Counted from the stretch's first letter, positions 1 to 8,595 are shown. The stretch is DNA of 33,437 bases from Candidatus Aminicenantota bacterium (GCA_011773465.1 WVXO01000049.1:1-33437), one strand, 5' to 3'. Numbers and translations are program-made. The notes: a model not told the origin generated them from the letters alone.

Positions 1-1274
1 GAAGGTTCAGATTTTATTGTCACTTCCTGAGAAAATTTTGACCAGAGATTTTTAAGAATGGGGTCCTTTGGAATATATCGTTCAGCCTTCTTCGCAAGAA
101 AATACGCTGCGTTCCAGTTGCCTTCCATGTCGACAAGATGACTAATTTTCGGGATAGCCTCTTCTCTAGCCCACCGTATATTGGCCCTGCTTTTTAAAAA
201 CCAGACAGCGATGGTGATAATTGCAAGAAGGATGAGAATAGCGGCCATAGCAACGCGAGGCTTACGAATGCATCGTAAGAGAGATTTTAGGTTAAATATT
301 CCAAACTCAGGAGATCTCAAGCTTTCTTGATATTGCTGTAATTCCTTCAACATCTCTCCTATTGATGAATAGCGGGAATCTGGTTTTTTCTTCAAGGCAC
401 GATTGATGATTTGTTGCAGTTCAACTGGGATGTCAGACTTTATAGCTTTGAGTGCCTTTGGCTCCTCATGCACGACAGAATAGAGAATAGATGCTTCACG
501 ATCTCCCAAAAAAGGAAGTCTTCCGCTAAACATCTCATACAGAACCACTCCCAACGACCAGATGTCGGAGCGATGATCAACTTCTTCGCCTCGAGCCTGT
601 TCTGGTGACATATAAGCTACAGTGCCTAGAGTAGTCCCTTCTCTTGTGAGGAGTGAACCTCCCTTGACCTTTGCCAGCCCAAAATCCATGATTTTAGCCT
701 GTCCTTTATCTGTCACCATTATGTTGGCACTCTTGATGTCCCTGTGGATTATCTCTTTCTTATGCGCTTCCTCTAAGCCTTCTGCCACCTGGATGGCAAT
801 ATCCAGAGCTTCGTTGATTCTTAAGGGACCTCTCTTTATATTTTCCCTCAAACTCTGACCTTCTATGTATTCCATAGCAATGAAAGATTTGCCTTCCTCT
901 TCATCGATTTCATGGATGGTGCAGATATTCGGATGTGAAAGAGCTGCTGCGGCTTGTGCCTCGAGGACAAATCGCTCTTTTGCCTCATCGTCACGCATTA
1001 ACTCTGGAGGTAGAAACTTGAGGGCAACGTTGCGTTTAAGCTTAACGTCCTCAGCTTTGTAAACGATTCCCATTCCCCCCCTTCCCAGAACCTCATTTAT
1101 CTTGTATTTGTTAGCAAGCGTAGTTCCAGATCGCATTTCCTCCATAGGCTTCAGAATAGTCTTTGTCTGCGAGATAAAGATTTCCTCTGAAGAATGAATC
1201 AGTGTCCCGCATTTGCTGCAGAAGCGGGAGTCATCGAGGATTTCAGCCTGACATTCAGGACATTTAATGGCCAT
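1..1274 (-). CDS. Zinc-ribbon Ser/Thr protein kinase, PknB-like (3' part beyond window)
   Basis: Hanks-type Ser/Thr kinase, probably a membrane-anchored signalling kinase. The minus-strand frame is open from an ATG at 1274 to the window edge, so the C-terminus is missing (about 424 residues visible). Residues 5-22 form a CPEC...FCSKCG zinc ribbon. The kinase domain starts near residue 57 with the glycine-rich loop GRGGMG (64-69), the VALK lysine (86), HRDIKSAN (177-184), DFG (197-199), and GTVAYMSPEQARG in the activation segment. A single hydrophobic helix (AAILILLAIITIAVWF, about residue 350) follows, then the start of a helical, TPR-like region. The start is backed by GAGGGA a few bases upstream and a good promoter at 1299-1327. 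In related genomes such kinases carry TPR or beta-propeller sensor domains after the membrane helix; which one is here cannot be seen. Confidence 0.93.
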   Translation of the reverse strand, partial: MAIKCPECQAEILDDSRFCSKCGTLIHSSEEIFISQTKTILKPMEEMRSGTTLANKYKINEVLGRGGMGIVYKAEDVKLKRNVALKFLPPELMRDDEAKERFVLEAQAAAALSHPNICTIHEIDEEEGKSFIAMEYIEGQSLRENIKRGPLRINEALDIAIQVAEGLEEAHKKEIIHRDIKSANIMVTDKGQAKIMDFGLAKVKGGSLLTREGTTLGTVAYMSPEQARGEEVDHRSDIWSLGVVLYEMFSGRLPFLGDREASILYSVVHEEPKALKAIKSDIPVELQQIINRALKKKPDSRYSSIGEMLKELQQYQESLRSPEFGIFNLKSLLRCIRKPRVAMAAILILLAIITIAVWFLKSRANIRWAREEAIPKISHLVDMEGNWNAAYFLAKKAERYIPKDPILKNLWSKFSQEVTIKSEP

Positions 1275-1298
1275 TCTTCCCTCAGCTTACTTGGCAAT

Positions 1299-1327
1299 AG
1301 GATAATAATTAACGAGAGGAGTGTCAA
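1299..1327 (-). promoter_or_regulatory. Sigma70-like promoter of the kinase gene
   Basis: On the minus strand a perfect TTGACA (1322-1327) is followed after 17 bases by TATCCT (1299-1304), about 25 bases before the kinase ATG. The promoter lies between the IS110 transposase stop and the kinase, so it could be native or supplied by the end of the element. Confidence 0.6.
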
Positions 1328-1378
1328 ATCAAATATAGACCTCTTCCCATATCACAATATCCTATGTCAATAATTAAT

Positions 1379-2536
1379 TTATAAGAGGAGATCTTTTATA
1401 GGATTCTTGAGCATGTAATATATGATTTTTATGAGCTGCCTGGAGAGAGCATTCATCGCCTGCCAATGAGTTTTCCCCTCTCTTCTCTTCCGCCAATAAT
1501 ACTTATTGGATTCGGGATTGATCCTTATTTGTGATAAAGAGATAAAATAAAGGGTTCCTCTAAGTCGACGGCTAAATCTCTTTCTTCTCTTTGACCTTAT
1601 CCTCCCTGTACCACTCTGCCACCTGACTGGGCTCACTCCACAGTATGAGGACAAACTGCTCTCTCTACCGAATCTTTCTATGTCTCCTATCTCACTCAAC
1701 AGAGCTGCTCCTGTAAGAGAGTCTATTCCTGGAAAAGTCTTTAATATCTTCATCTCTTTATCCTCTTCCCCTATCTCCTCTATCCGCTTTGCTAACTCTT
1801 TTTTTACCTTATCGATGGCCCTTATGATCTCTATCAAGCTTCTTATCTCCATCCTCAGAGTCTCTAAATAAAAACCGTCCTCCCATTGACCTAACTGAAG
1901 CAATAAATCACATTTCGCCTTCCCTATTAACTTCGTAACCTCTCTCTTTCTTGAAAGAGCATCGTTAATGGTTGGATAACTCTCAAAAAAGCTCAGAGCT
2001 TTCTTTGAAAAAAGGATCTTAAATAATTTCTTATAAATGACACCATAACTCTCAACCAAAGCCCTGTGGAGACGATTCAAGTATCCATTAAGATCTTTAA
2101 TCATTTTTTTCCTTGACCTGCTCAGTTTCGACAACCATAGCTTCCTTTCACTAAAAGAGACCTTGGGTAAATCAGGAATCAAAAATAAAGCCTTAGCTAA
2201 GCTCTCCGCATCTCTTAGATCACTGTGTTCCTCTCTATAGAGGCCGGCTAGCTTCTTTGAGACATGGGGATTAACTTCCCGTATATCGTATCCTCTCTTC
2301 AAAAGCTCGAAGATAAAAAGCTTCCCGTAACTTCCATAAGACTCAATGGCTATCTGGGTCTTCGCCGGGTCCGTTGACTTGACGATTTCCTCTGTGATAG
2401 AAGGAGAAAGGGGGAGTTTTTTAAACTCCGGTTCACACTTCGGGGAGAGGATGGCAAGCTGAAGGAATTCGCTACACGGATCGATTCCAACGGCGGTTCT
2501 CTCCCCATTCGGACTTTCCTTTCTTAAATCAAACAT
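1379..2536 (-). CDS. IS110 family transposase (DEDD + Tnp_IS116/IS110/IS902)
   Basis: RNA-guided recombinase of the IS110 family, needed to move its own element. The N-terminal RuvC-like DEDD domain shows GID, then IAIESYGSYGK and HSDLRDAESLAKAL, which supply the acidic residues. A charged coiled-coil stretch follows, and the C-terminal domain has FPGIDSLTGAALLSEIGD and YCGVSPVRWQSGTGR, where the QSG serine is the expected catalytic nucleophile. I chose the ATG at 2536 (385 residues) because AGGAGG lies nine bases upstream of it; an ATG at 2578 would add 14 residues with no family resemblance. The frame is intact, so the element may be active. The gene sits between the kinase and the rodA 3' end, next to a REP-like palindrome, a kind of site that some IS110 members are known to target. 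Confidence 0.93.
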   Translation of the reverse strand: MFDLRKESPNGERTAVGIDPCSEFLQLAILSPKCEPEFKKLPLSPSITEEIVKSTDPAKTQIAIESYGSYGKLFIFELLKRGYDIREVNPHVSKKLAGLYREEHSDLRDAESLAKALFLIPDLPKVSFSERKLWLSKLSRSRKKMIKDLNGYLNRLHRALVESYGVIYKKLFKILFSKKALSFFESYPTINDALSRKREVTKLIGKAKCDLLLQLGQWEDGFYLETLRMEIRSLIEIIRAIDKVKKELAKRIEEIGEEDKEMKILKTFPGIDSLTGAALLSEIGDIERFGRESSLSSYCGVSPVRWQSGTGRIRSKRRKRFSRRLRGTLYFISLSQIRINPESNKYYWRKRREGKTHWQAMNALSRQLIKIIYYMLKNPIKDLLL

Positions 2537-2587
2537 CTCAACAATACCTCCTGAATGAATTTCCTTTCCCAGCGGCATTTGCGTGTC

Positions 2588-2700
2588 TAGGCATAAGGAT
2601 GCTACATCCTATGGGCCATCCCAGGAAAGAAGAGAGGCAGAGCGGTAATTGGCACAGGTCCTTTTTTAGGAAAATACGTCAAGACCTTACTCTGCCTCTG
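2588..2700 (-). ncRNA. Candidate IS110 bridge RNA in the element's leader
   Basis: Two hairpins lie upstream of the transposase on its sense strand. The larger has a perfect 10-bp outer stem (2633-2642 with 2690-2699, AGAGGCAGAG/CTCTGCCTCT), an asymmetric internal loop, a 5-bp inner stem (2656-2660 with 2683-2687) and a 22-nt apical loop. The smaller pairs 2596-2601 with 2605-2610 (AGGATG/CATCCT) and extends outward with a bulge. IS110-group elements are known to encode a bridge RNA with two guide loops in this position. One loop segment (TACGTCAA, 2675-2682) nearly matches TATGTCAA just past the transposase stop (1363-1370), and the one difference is compatible with a G-T wobble. The RNA role is inferred; the hairpins are seen. 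Confidence 0.45.
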
Positions 2701-2923
2701 AAATTGTATCAGGCAGGATGAAAATTAACACACGCAGATTTGTGCCATATTGAGTGCTAAAAATGCACTAAATGCAAACTATGCAATAAGATTTTCCCCG
2801 AGAACTGGGAATTCCAGAGGAGCAGAATTGAATTGATTGTGCAATTGATAATGCAGAAAGTTATTATCTTGCCGTCATTATTTGATAGGCGGTTATATCG
2901 TGGGACAGTCGTTATCTTAATGG
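2701..2923. other. AT-rich intergenic stretch without recognised gene
   Basis: I see no coding frame with a plausible start here. It holds only small AT-rich inverted motifs (for example GTGC...GCAC near 2755-2770) and probably contains the outer limit of the IS110 element. Confidence 0.5.
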
Positions 2924-3010
2924 AAAGAGGGACAGGCTACTTTTTCTGAAGGAAAGAAAAAGCCTCAATGCGCAGGCAGTAGATCAGAAAAAGAAGCCTG
3001 TCCCCTTTTC
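2924..3010. repeat. REP-like palindromic element, family A copy 1
   Basis: The left arm GGGACAGGCTACTTTTTCT (2929-2947) is matched by the right arm AGAAAAAGAAGCCTGTCCCC (2986-3005), with about 40 bases between them. The inner part shares a GCAGGCAG...GATCAG block with the copy at 8431-8520. The element lies directly after rodA and, when transcribed from rodA, would form a long hairpin ending the operon. Confidence 0.75.
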
Positions 3011-3024
3011 TATAGTTGTTTCCG

Positions 3025-4116
3025 CTATATATTAACAAATCTTCTCATTTTGACGTTTAACACGAGAGAAATTCCTAAATAAGTGGTAAGAAGAGAGGAA
3101 CCTCCGTAGCTATATAGAGGCAAAGGGATTCCAGCTATGGGAAAGAGACCAATAATCATCATTAGATTTATAAGAAATTGAAAGGAAATCATGATCGCCA
3201 CCATGAAAATAATATATATCCCTTCTCTATCTCTCGAATGCCCGATAGATTGAAACAGTCTCCAAAGCAAAATAGAGCAGGAAAGAATAATAAGCACCAC
3301 GCCCACGAAGCCGAATTCTTCACCGATAACCGAAAAGATAAAATCTGTATGTCTGGCAGGCAAGAATCTCAACTGGCTTTGAGTTCCTTTTCTGAAACCT
3401 TTTCCTAAAAAACCCCCAGATCCAATAGCAATTTTTGACTGAAGGATATGATAACCTGAGCCCAGAGGATCCTGACCAGGAGAAATTAGCGCAGTTAATC
3501 TCTTTTTTTGATAGTCTTTAAGGGCAAAATTCCAGCCAAATATCCCTAGAATCAATCCAAAAATCAATATACCAACGATGGCTTTTCTGTTTAATCCGGC
3601 TAAGACGAGCGCCGCAAATAAAATGGGAATATAACTAAAAGCGGTTCCTAAATCAGGTTGCAATGCTACAAGGAAAGCAGGAACAGAGATAATTGTAACG
3701 CCTAAAAATCCCTTACCCACGGAAACGTAGTCTCTTCTAAATTTAGCAAAGACATGGGCTAGAAGAAGGATAATCATTATTTTAATAACTTCTGAAGGCT
3801 GGAAGCTAAAAAACGGAAATCTAACCCAGCTCTTAGCCCCCGCCACACGGGTTCCAAAAAATAATAGTCCTCCAAGTATCCCTGTGAAGACGATGTATAA
3901 ATAAAAAGAATATGTAACAAGAATACCATAGTCTACTGAAAGGAATAAAAAAAGAGCTATTGAGCTTAAAATAATCCAGAAGATCTGTTTCACATAATAG
4001 CTTCCGGGAAGATAATGAGAGCTGCTGTAAATAAACGCTACTCCAAGAATGGAGTTCAAAAGCAAAACGGCAATCAATATCCAATCAGTATTTCTCAGGA
4101 GGTTTCTATCAATCAT
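3025..4116 (-). CDS. rodA: Peptidoglycan glycosyltransferase RodA
   Basis: SEDS-family peptidoglycan polymerase of the elongasome, acting in the inner membrane together with PBP2. The sequence is almost entirely membrane helices (about ten) and carries family signatures: GAKSWVRFPFFSFQPSEVIKI, LQPDLGTAFSY, IAIGSGGFLGKGFRKGTQSQ, FLPARHTDFIFSVIGEEFGFVG and GIPLPLYSYGGSSLLTTY near the C-terminus. The start is set at the ATG at 4116 (MIDRNLLRNTDW), which overlaps the end of the PBP2 gene by 8 bases; a longer frame to 4191 would overlap PBP2 by 83 bases and adds no conserved sequence. Length is about 363 residues, normal for RodA. It is last in the mre operon and is followed by a REP-like hairpin. 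Confidence 0.96.
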   Translation of the reverse strand: MIDRNLLRNTDWILIAVLLLNSILGVAFIYSSSHYLPGSYYVKQIFWIILSSIALFLFLSVDYGILVTYSFYLYIVFTGILGGLLFFGTRVAGAKSWVRFPFFSFQPSEVIKIMIILLLAHVFAKFRRDYVSVGKGFLGVTIISVPAFLVALQPDLGTAFSYIPILFAALVLAGLNRKAIVGILIFGLILGIFGWNFALKDYQKKRLTALISPGQDPLGSGYHILQSKIAIGSGGFLGKGFRKGTQSQLRFLPARHTDFIFSVIGEEFGFVGVVLIILSCSILLWRLFQSIGHSRDREGIYIIFMVAIMISFQFLINLMMIIGLFPIAGIPLPLYSYGGSSLLTTYLGISLVLNVKMRRFVNI

Positions 4117-5923
4117 ATTTTCTTCTGTATAAATTAAATAATTGCTTTGATAGAGGAGCTGCGGTCGCACCGCCCATACCACCATATTCAACGAGGACGG
4201 TTACAACGATCTTCGGATTATCCCTCGGAGCAAATCCTGTAAACCAGGAATGAGTCTTAATTTCTTCCTCTTCTTCCTCTTCCTTTTCCTCTTTTTTCTC
4301 CTCATCTTTTTCAGTACTGATAAGCTGAGTTGAACCTGTTTTCCCACAAATATCGAACCCTTTTACATTAGCAGCCCATCCTGTACCTCCATTATTCACA
4401 ACTTCCCACATGCCTTGAATAACTGTTTCAAAAGTAGAAGGTTCAATCTCCACGGTATTACTTTCCGCAAATATTTTGTTCCCTATTTGAGATTGAGAAT
4501 TAAGCAAATGAGGAGTAACTTTCCTTCCTCTATTGGCGATAATAGAAGTATAGAGAGCAACTTGAATAGGAGTCACCAATAAAGGTCCCTGTCCTATTGA
4601 AACAGAAATTGTCTCTCCTGGCTGCCAGCGTTCATTCCTAACTTCCCACTTCCATTGAGGATCAGGAACTAATCCTATTTTTTCTCCAGGTAAATCAATA
4701 CCAGTTCTTGCCCCAAATCTAAGCATTTTTGCATAGCGAGAAATCTCTTCGATGCCCATCTTCTTTCCCACTTGATAATGATATATGTTACATGAATTCC
4801 GAATTCCTTGAATAAGGCTCATTTCACCATGGCCTTTTTCAACCCAGCAGACGAAGGGCTCATTATAAATCTCAACCTCACCTTTGCAGGTAAAAGTTGT
4901 CTCTTCATCTACTATACCTAATTCGAGTGCTCCTAAATCTACCACAAGCTTGAATACTGACCCAGGAGCGTACTGGCCTCGAATAGCTCGATTCTCCAAG
5001 GGGAACTCAAGACTACTGACTAGATCAAGCCATTCATCAGGAGTAAAGCGGTCAATAAATTTATTGGGGTCAAAAGTAGGGTAGCTGGCCAAGGCAAGTA
5101 TTTCACCTGTCTGGGGATCCATCATAACAACGGCGCCTTCTCTTCCCTCCAATAACTCTTCAGCCTTCTCCTGAAGAGCATAATCTAAAGTGAGTATAAG
5201 ATTCTGACCTTTTTGGGGATCACGTTTTGCCATCTCCCCTTTAGTCCTGCCCACGCTGTCTACAATCTCTAACGCCCTCCCATCTGTTCCGACTAGGGTT
5301 GCTTCATATACTTTTTCAACTCCAGTCTTTCCTATGAGATCTCCCAAACGCCTCTGTTGGTAGAGACCATTTTTTATTTCTTCCTCTGACAACTCCTGTA
5401 TATAACCCAGGGCATGAGCTGCAAGGCTACCAAACGGGTAAAATCTTTTTGGCTCTGCTTGGAGAAATAATTCGGGAAATTCTAATTTTCTGGCTTCGAT
5501 CACAGCAACCTCTTCAAAAGACAAATTCTCCTTAACCACGATAGGCTTGAAAATGGGAAAGGATTCGTACTTTCTAATTCTTTCTTTTAAAACACCTTCT
5601 TCAATCTTTAAAAGGCGAGATATTTTCCGGCAGGACTTATCATAATCTTCACAATCTTCTCTAATGATGGAAACTTTGAAAGAGGCTTTGTTATCAGCCA
5701 GAATGGTCTCCCATCTGTCCTTGATTAACCCTCGCTGCGAAGGTAGGACGATTTCTCTCATTCGGTTAGCTTCGGATTGTTCCCAGTATTTTTTATGGTC
5801 TAAAACCTGAATTTTCCAGAAATTAAGAAGCAAAAAAATGATTAATACATGGATGAGGATGAATATTTTCTTGGATCTTTTTAGAACGAGAACGAAATCC
5901 TCATAAATCTTGCTGTTTTTCAT
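4109..5923 (-). CDS. mrdA: Penicillin-binding protein 2 (elongasome transpeptidase)
   Basis: Class B PBP that cross-links lateral-wall peptidoglycan with RodA. An N-terminal membrane anchor (residues 20-36) is followed by the PBP dimerisation domain (to about 230) and the transpeptidase domain. The active-site motifs are SVFK (322-325), SCN (377-379) and KTG (528-530). The 604-residue length is normal for PBP2. Unusual is a run of Lys/Glu at about 537-556, between KTGS and the THSWFTGFAP segment, encoded by an imperfect CTT/CCT tract; this surface loop is normally a few residues long. The gene starts 7 bases after mreD and overlaps rodA, indicating translational coupling. Its own SD is weak (AAGGAG sits 17 bases upstream), so it may rely on coupling. 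Confidence 0.96.
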   Translation of the reverse strand: MKNSKIYEDFVLVLKRSKKIFILIHVLIIFLLLNFWKIQVLDHKKYWEQSEANRMREIVLPSQRGLIKDRWETILADNKASFKVSIIREDCEDYDKSCRKISRLLKIEEGVLKERIRKYESFPIFKPIVVKENLSFEEVAVIEARKLEFPELFLQAEPKRFYPFGSLAAHALGYIQELSEEEIKNGLYQQRRLGDLIGKTGVEKVYEATLVGTDGRALEIVDSVGRTKGEMAKRDPQKGQNLILTLDYALQEKAEELLEGREGAVVMMDPQTGEILALASYPTFDPNKFIDRFTPDEWLDLVSSLEFPLENRAIRGQYAPGSVFKLVVDLGALELGIVDEETTFTCKGEVEIYNEPFVCWVEKGHGEMSLIQGIRNSCNIYHYQVGKKMGIEEISRYAKMLRFGARTGIDLPGEKIGLVPDPQWKWEVRNERWQPGETISVSIGQGPLLVTPIQVALYTSIIANRGRKVTPHLLNSQSQIGNKIFAESNTVEIEPSTFETVIQGMWEVVNNGGTGWAANVKGFDICGKTGSTQLISTEKDEEKKEEKEEEEEEEIKTHSWFTGFAPRDNPKIVVTVLVEYGGMGGATAAPLSKQLFNLYRRKYD

Positions 5924-5930
5924 AATATAA

Positions 5931-6410
5931 CTAGGATTTACTCCTTTTGAACTTTCTCAAAAAAAAGAACAGAATGCTTCCCACCAGAGCAGTGCCCAAG
6001 GGCTGAAAAAAGATCAATCCTCCTCCTGTATTTATGCTTTCTGAAAAAATAAAAGAGTAAAGCAAAGCCCATATAACGAATTCAAAACTGATCAACAACA
6101 AGATAAAGATAAAGCTGCGCAAAAAAGGAACGGTATCGACTTTTTTTGAAATGTATCCAGCCGTGAACCCAGCAACTGTTTTCGCAAGTCCTGCTACTCC
6201 AAAAACTCCCAAAGAAAAAGAGTCCTGGATGAGACCGCAAAACGCTCCTAAACAGGCGCCAAAAATTTCATTTTTTTTAACGGCAAAGTAGATAACAACC
6301 AAACTAAAGACATTAAATAGCAGAATTAGAGAAGGAGAGATTTTGTTCAGGACTGTATAAAATAAAAAAGCAATGATGATTCCAAGAGAAACCTTAACAA
6401 AGTCTTTCAT
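5931..6410 (-). CDS. mreD: Rod shape-determining protein MreD
   Basis: Small integral membrane protein of the elongasome. It is 159 residues with about five hydrophobic helices, starting MKDFVKVSLGIIIAFLFYTVLNKI and ending in a basic tail (FLRKFKRSKS). The LGAFCGLIQDSFSLGVFGVAGLAKTVAGFTAGYI stretch is the conserved part of the family. Sequence conservation is generally low in MreD, so the position between mreC and mrdA is strong support. It begins 12 bases after the mreC stop with little visible SD, so translational coupling is likely. Confidence 0.92.
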   Translation of the reverse strand: MKDFVKVSLGIIIAFLFYTVLNKISPSLILLFNVFSLVVIYFAVKKNEIFGACLGAFCGLIQDSFSLGVFGVAGLAKTVAGFTAGYISKKVDTVPFLRSFIFILLLISFEFVIWALLYSFIFSESINTGGGLIFFQPLGTALVGSILFFFLRKFKRSKS

Positions 6411-6422
6411 TAAAGCTAATTT

Positions 6423-7259
6423 TTAAAAAATTTCCTTTGGATCTCTCATAATAACAGCTACCTGATCCAAATGCCGAATATCAAAATAAGGTTCAACTTT
6501 TATCTGTTTAAAAAGCGAAGTGCTTGTGGCTATAGAAACAATTTTGCCCACTCTGATTCCAGAAGGAAAGAGGCGATCTTTCCCGGAGGTGATAATATCT
6601 TCTTCCTCATAAATATCCTCAGTTGTCACATGGATATATTCTAAAAAACAGTACCCTTTACCATCGCCTTTCAGAATACCCATGATTTCCTTCCTCTGAG
6701 TAAAAACACCAACCCCGCTCTCGTTATCAGTGACCAACTGAACTCTAGATTCTTTCAAAGCCACAGGATCTATTATTCGTCCCACTAAATTGCCATTTTT
6801 ATCGAGAACAACCATATCTTTCTTAATACCTTCCAGAGAGCCTTTATTTATAATTGCAGATTTATAAAAATTACTGGCATCAAAACCTATAACTTGAGCT
6901 GCCAAAATATTCTCATGAAGCCTTAAGAGGCTCTCCTTTATTTCCTTTGCGCTTCTCAAGTTTTCAAGAGCATTCCTTAGAAGACTATTCTCCTGTCGAA
7001 GATAAAACATTTCTTCTTTCATCTTTTGATTCTGACTCTGAACATTCTGAAGGTCAAAATAATTCTTCCAGAGGTAACCAATTGACCGGAAGAAGGAAAG
7101 GATTCCATGCTGGATAGGAGAAAAAATGGAAAAAACTGCCTTTTCGAAATAATTCGCTCCATAACCCAACGGAACCTGAGTGGAAATCAATATCAGCTGA
7201 AAAAAGATTAGGGCTATGAGGACTAAAAGACTCTTTCTTTCTTTGAAAAAAAGGGGCAT
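6423..7259 (-). CDS. mreC: Rod shape-determining protein MreC
   Basis: Periplasmic scaffold that links MreB filaments with PBP2/RodA. It is 278 residues: a short cytoplasmic start, one membrane helix (residues about 10-28), a coiled coil (about 72-108, QSQNQKMKEEMFYLRQENSLL) and the MreC beta domains, with AAQVIGFDASNFYKSAIINKGSLEGI and RVQLVTDNESGVGV as recognisable family segments. It lies 15 bases downstream of mreB. Confidence 0.95.
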   Translation of the reverse strand: MPLFFKERKSLLVLIALIFFQLILISTQVPLGYGANYFEKAVFSIFSPIQHGILSFFRSIGYLWKNYFDLQNVQSQNQKMKEEMFYLRQENSLLRNALENLRSAKEIKESLLRLHENILAAQVIGFDASNFYKSAIINKGSLEGIKKDMVVLDKNGNLVGRIIDPVALKESRVQLVTDNESGVGVFTQRKEIMGILKGDGKGYCFLEYIHVTTEDIYEEEDIITSGKDRLFPSGIRVGKIVSIATSTSLFKQIKVEPYFDIRHLDQVAVIMRDPKEIF

Positions 7260-7274
7260 AAAATTTAAATTGCG

Positions 7275-8306
7275 CTAAATTACAGAAATCTTTTTCAGAA
7301 GATCTAAATCATCAAGCATCTTTCCGGCACCAAGAACAACCGTGGCAAGAGGATCATCAGTAATAAAAACTGGTAATTTAGTTTCCTCGCGTATACGTTT
7401 GTCTATATTTTTAAGGAGAGCGCCTCCCCCTGTTAAAATAATTCCGCGGTCAATGATGTCTGCTGATAATTCCGGAGGAGTCTTTTCCAGGGCAACTCTT
7501 ATGGCATTGATAATTAAAGAGACAACTTCTTCTAGCGCTTCCCTCACTTCTTGGTCATCAATAATAATTGTTTTGGGGATTCCTTCTCCTAAATCTCTTC
7601 CCTTTATCTCTACTGTCATGGGTTCATCCAAGGGATAGGCTGAGCCTATATCTATTTTAAGCTGTTCAGCGCTTTTCTCTCCGATAAGCAAATTGTATTT
7701 TTTCTTAAGGTATTGGATGATTGCCTCGTCCATTTCATTTCCAGCAATTCGTATATGATGATTAAAAACGATCCCATTCATAGAAATGACTGCAATATCG
7801 GTCGTCCCCCCTCCTATATCCACGATCATATTTCCTGTCGGCTCAGAAATAGGAAGATCAGCTCCTACAGAAGCTGACACTGGCTGTTGGACAAGGTAGA
7901 CTTCAGATGCTTTTGCCCTCATGGCTACATCCTTAACTGCGCGCCTCTCTACTTGAGTGATTCCTGTTGGAATTCCGATAACTATCCTCGGTCTAATCAA
8001 AAAGACTCGGTTGTTTGTTGACTTTTTTATGAAATAGTCGAGCATCTTCTCCGCAATCTCAAAATCTGCAATAACTCCATCTCTCATTGGCTTAATAACC
8101 AGCACATCACTCGGAGTTTTCCCTAGCATCTCCTTTGCCCGCTTGCCCACAGCTTCCACTTTGCCAGTCCCTTTGCTAACAACAACGATAGAAGGCTCTT
8201 GAACAATAATTCCTTTTCCTTTTAAATAAACCAAAGTGTTGGCAGTCCCAAGGTCAATAGCTAAATCGCAAAAAAGCCTTTCTTTTAATAAGCCCATCAA
8301 ACTCAT
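7275..8306 (-). CDS. mreB: Rod shape-determining actin homologue MreB
   Basis: Actin-like ATPase that forms membrane filaments and positions the elongasome. It is 343 residues with the actin-fold nucleotide motifs: phosphate 1 DLAIDLGTANTLVY, phosphate 2 MIVDIGGGTTDIAVIS and the adenosine loop GIILTGGGALLKN. PMRDGVIADFEIAEKML and RPRIVIGIPTGITQVERRAV are typical MreB segments. The ATG at 8306 has AGAAAGG about eight bases upstream; a second Met three codons later is also possible. It is the first gene of the mreBCD-mrdA-rodA operon. I see no strong promoter for it between 8307 and 8430, only weak AT-rich candidates. Confidence 0.97.
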   Translation of the reverse strand: MSLMGLLKERLFCDLAIDLGTANTLVYLKGKGIIVQEPSIVVVSKGTGKVEAVGKRAKEMLGKTPSDVLVIKPMRDGVIADFEIAEKMLDYFIKKSTNNRVFLIRPRIVIGIPTGITQVERRAVKDVAMRAKASEVYLVQQPVSASVGADLPISEPTGNMIVDIGGGTTDIAVISMNGIVFNHHIRIAGNEMDEAIIQYLKKKYNLLIGEKSAEQLKIDIGSAYPLDEPMTVEIKGRDLGEGIPKTIIIDDQEVREALEEVVSLIINAIRVALEKTPPELSADIIDRGIILTGGGALLKNIDKRIREETKLPVFITDDPLATVVLGAGKMLDDLDLLKKISVI

Positions 8307-8430
8307 CTTTATACCTTTCTCTACAAGCTCTTATTTAACATAATTTCCTATTTCACGCAAATAAAATTTGGTTGGGACCTGGCCTTATCAAAGGCAATAA
8401 GTCGTCGGGATCAGATAATAAAAAAAAGTG

Positions 8431-8520
8431 AAAAAAGGGGACAAGCTACCTTATCTGATTTTCTGCCTACAATAGAGACCGTCTTCCTTCTTTCTAAAAA
8501 AGTAGCCTGTCCCATTTTTT
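8431..8520. repeat. REP-like palindromic element, family A copy 2
   Basis: The left arm AAAAAAGGGGACAAGCTACC (8431-8450) is matched by the right arm AAAAAAGTAGCCTGTCCC near 8496-8513, then a T run. The inner part reads, on the other strand, like copy 1 (GTAGGCAGAAAATCAG). It occupies the gap between divergent mreB and the OPT gene, just upstream of the OPT promoter. Confidence 0.75.
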
Positions 8521-8529
8521 TATTTTTTC

Positions 8530-8560
8530 TTGACTTTTTTCTGTTTAAAAAATATATAAT
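8530..8560 (+). promoter_or_regulatory. Promoter of the OPT transporter gene
   Basis: TTGACT at 8530-8535 is followed by an AT-rich -10 region: TATATA at 8553-8558 (17-base spacer) or TATAAT at 8555-8560 (19-base spacer). It lies about 35 bases before the start codon. Confidence 0.6.
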
Positions 8561-8595
8561 CAAAAAACCACGCATAATAACTAAAGGAGGTGGAT

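Larger units (their letters stand above)
1345..2700 (-). mobile_element. IS110-family insertion sequence (approximate limits)
   Basis: Contains an intact IS110-type transposase with a short 3' flank and a long structured 5' non-coding leader, the layout known for the IS110 group. IS110 elements usually lack terminal inverted repeats and target duplications, so the ends cannot be fixed from one copy. The octamer ATCCTATG occurs just after the transposase stop (1359-1366) and in the leader (2606-2613); it may be an end or core sequence, or chance. Comparing copies or an empty site would set the limits. Confidence 0.6.
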
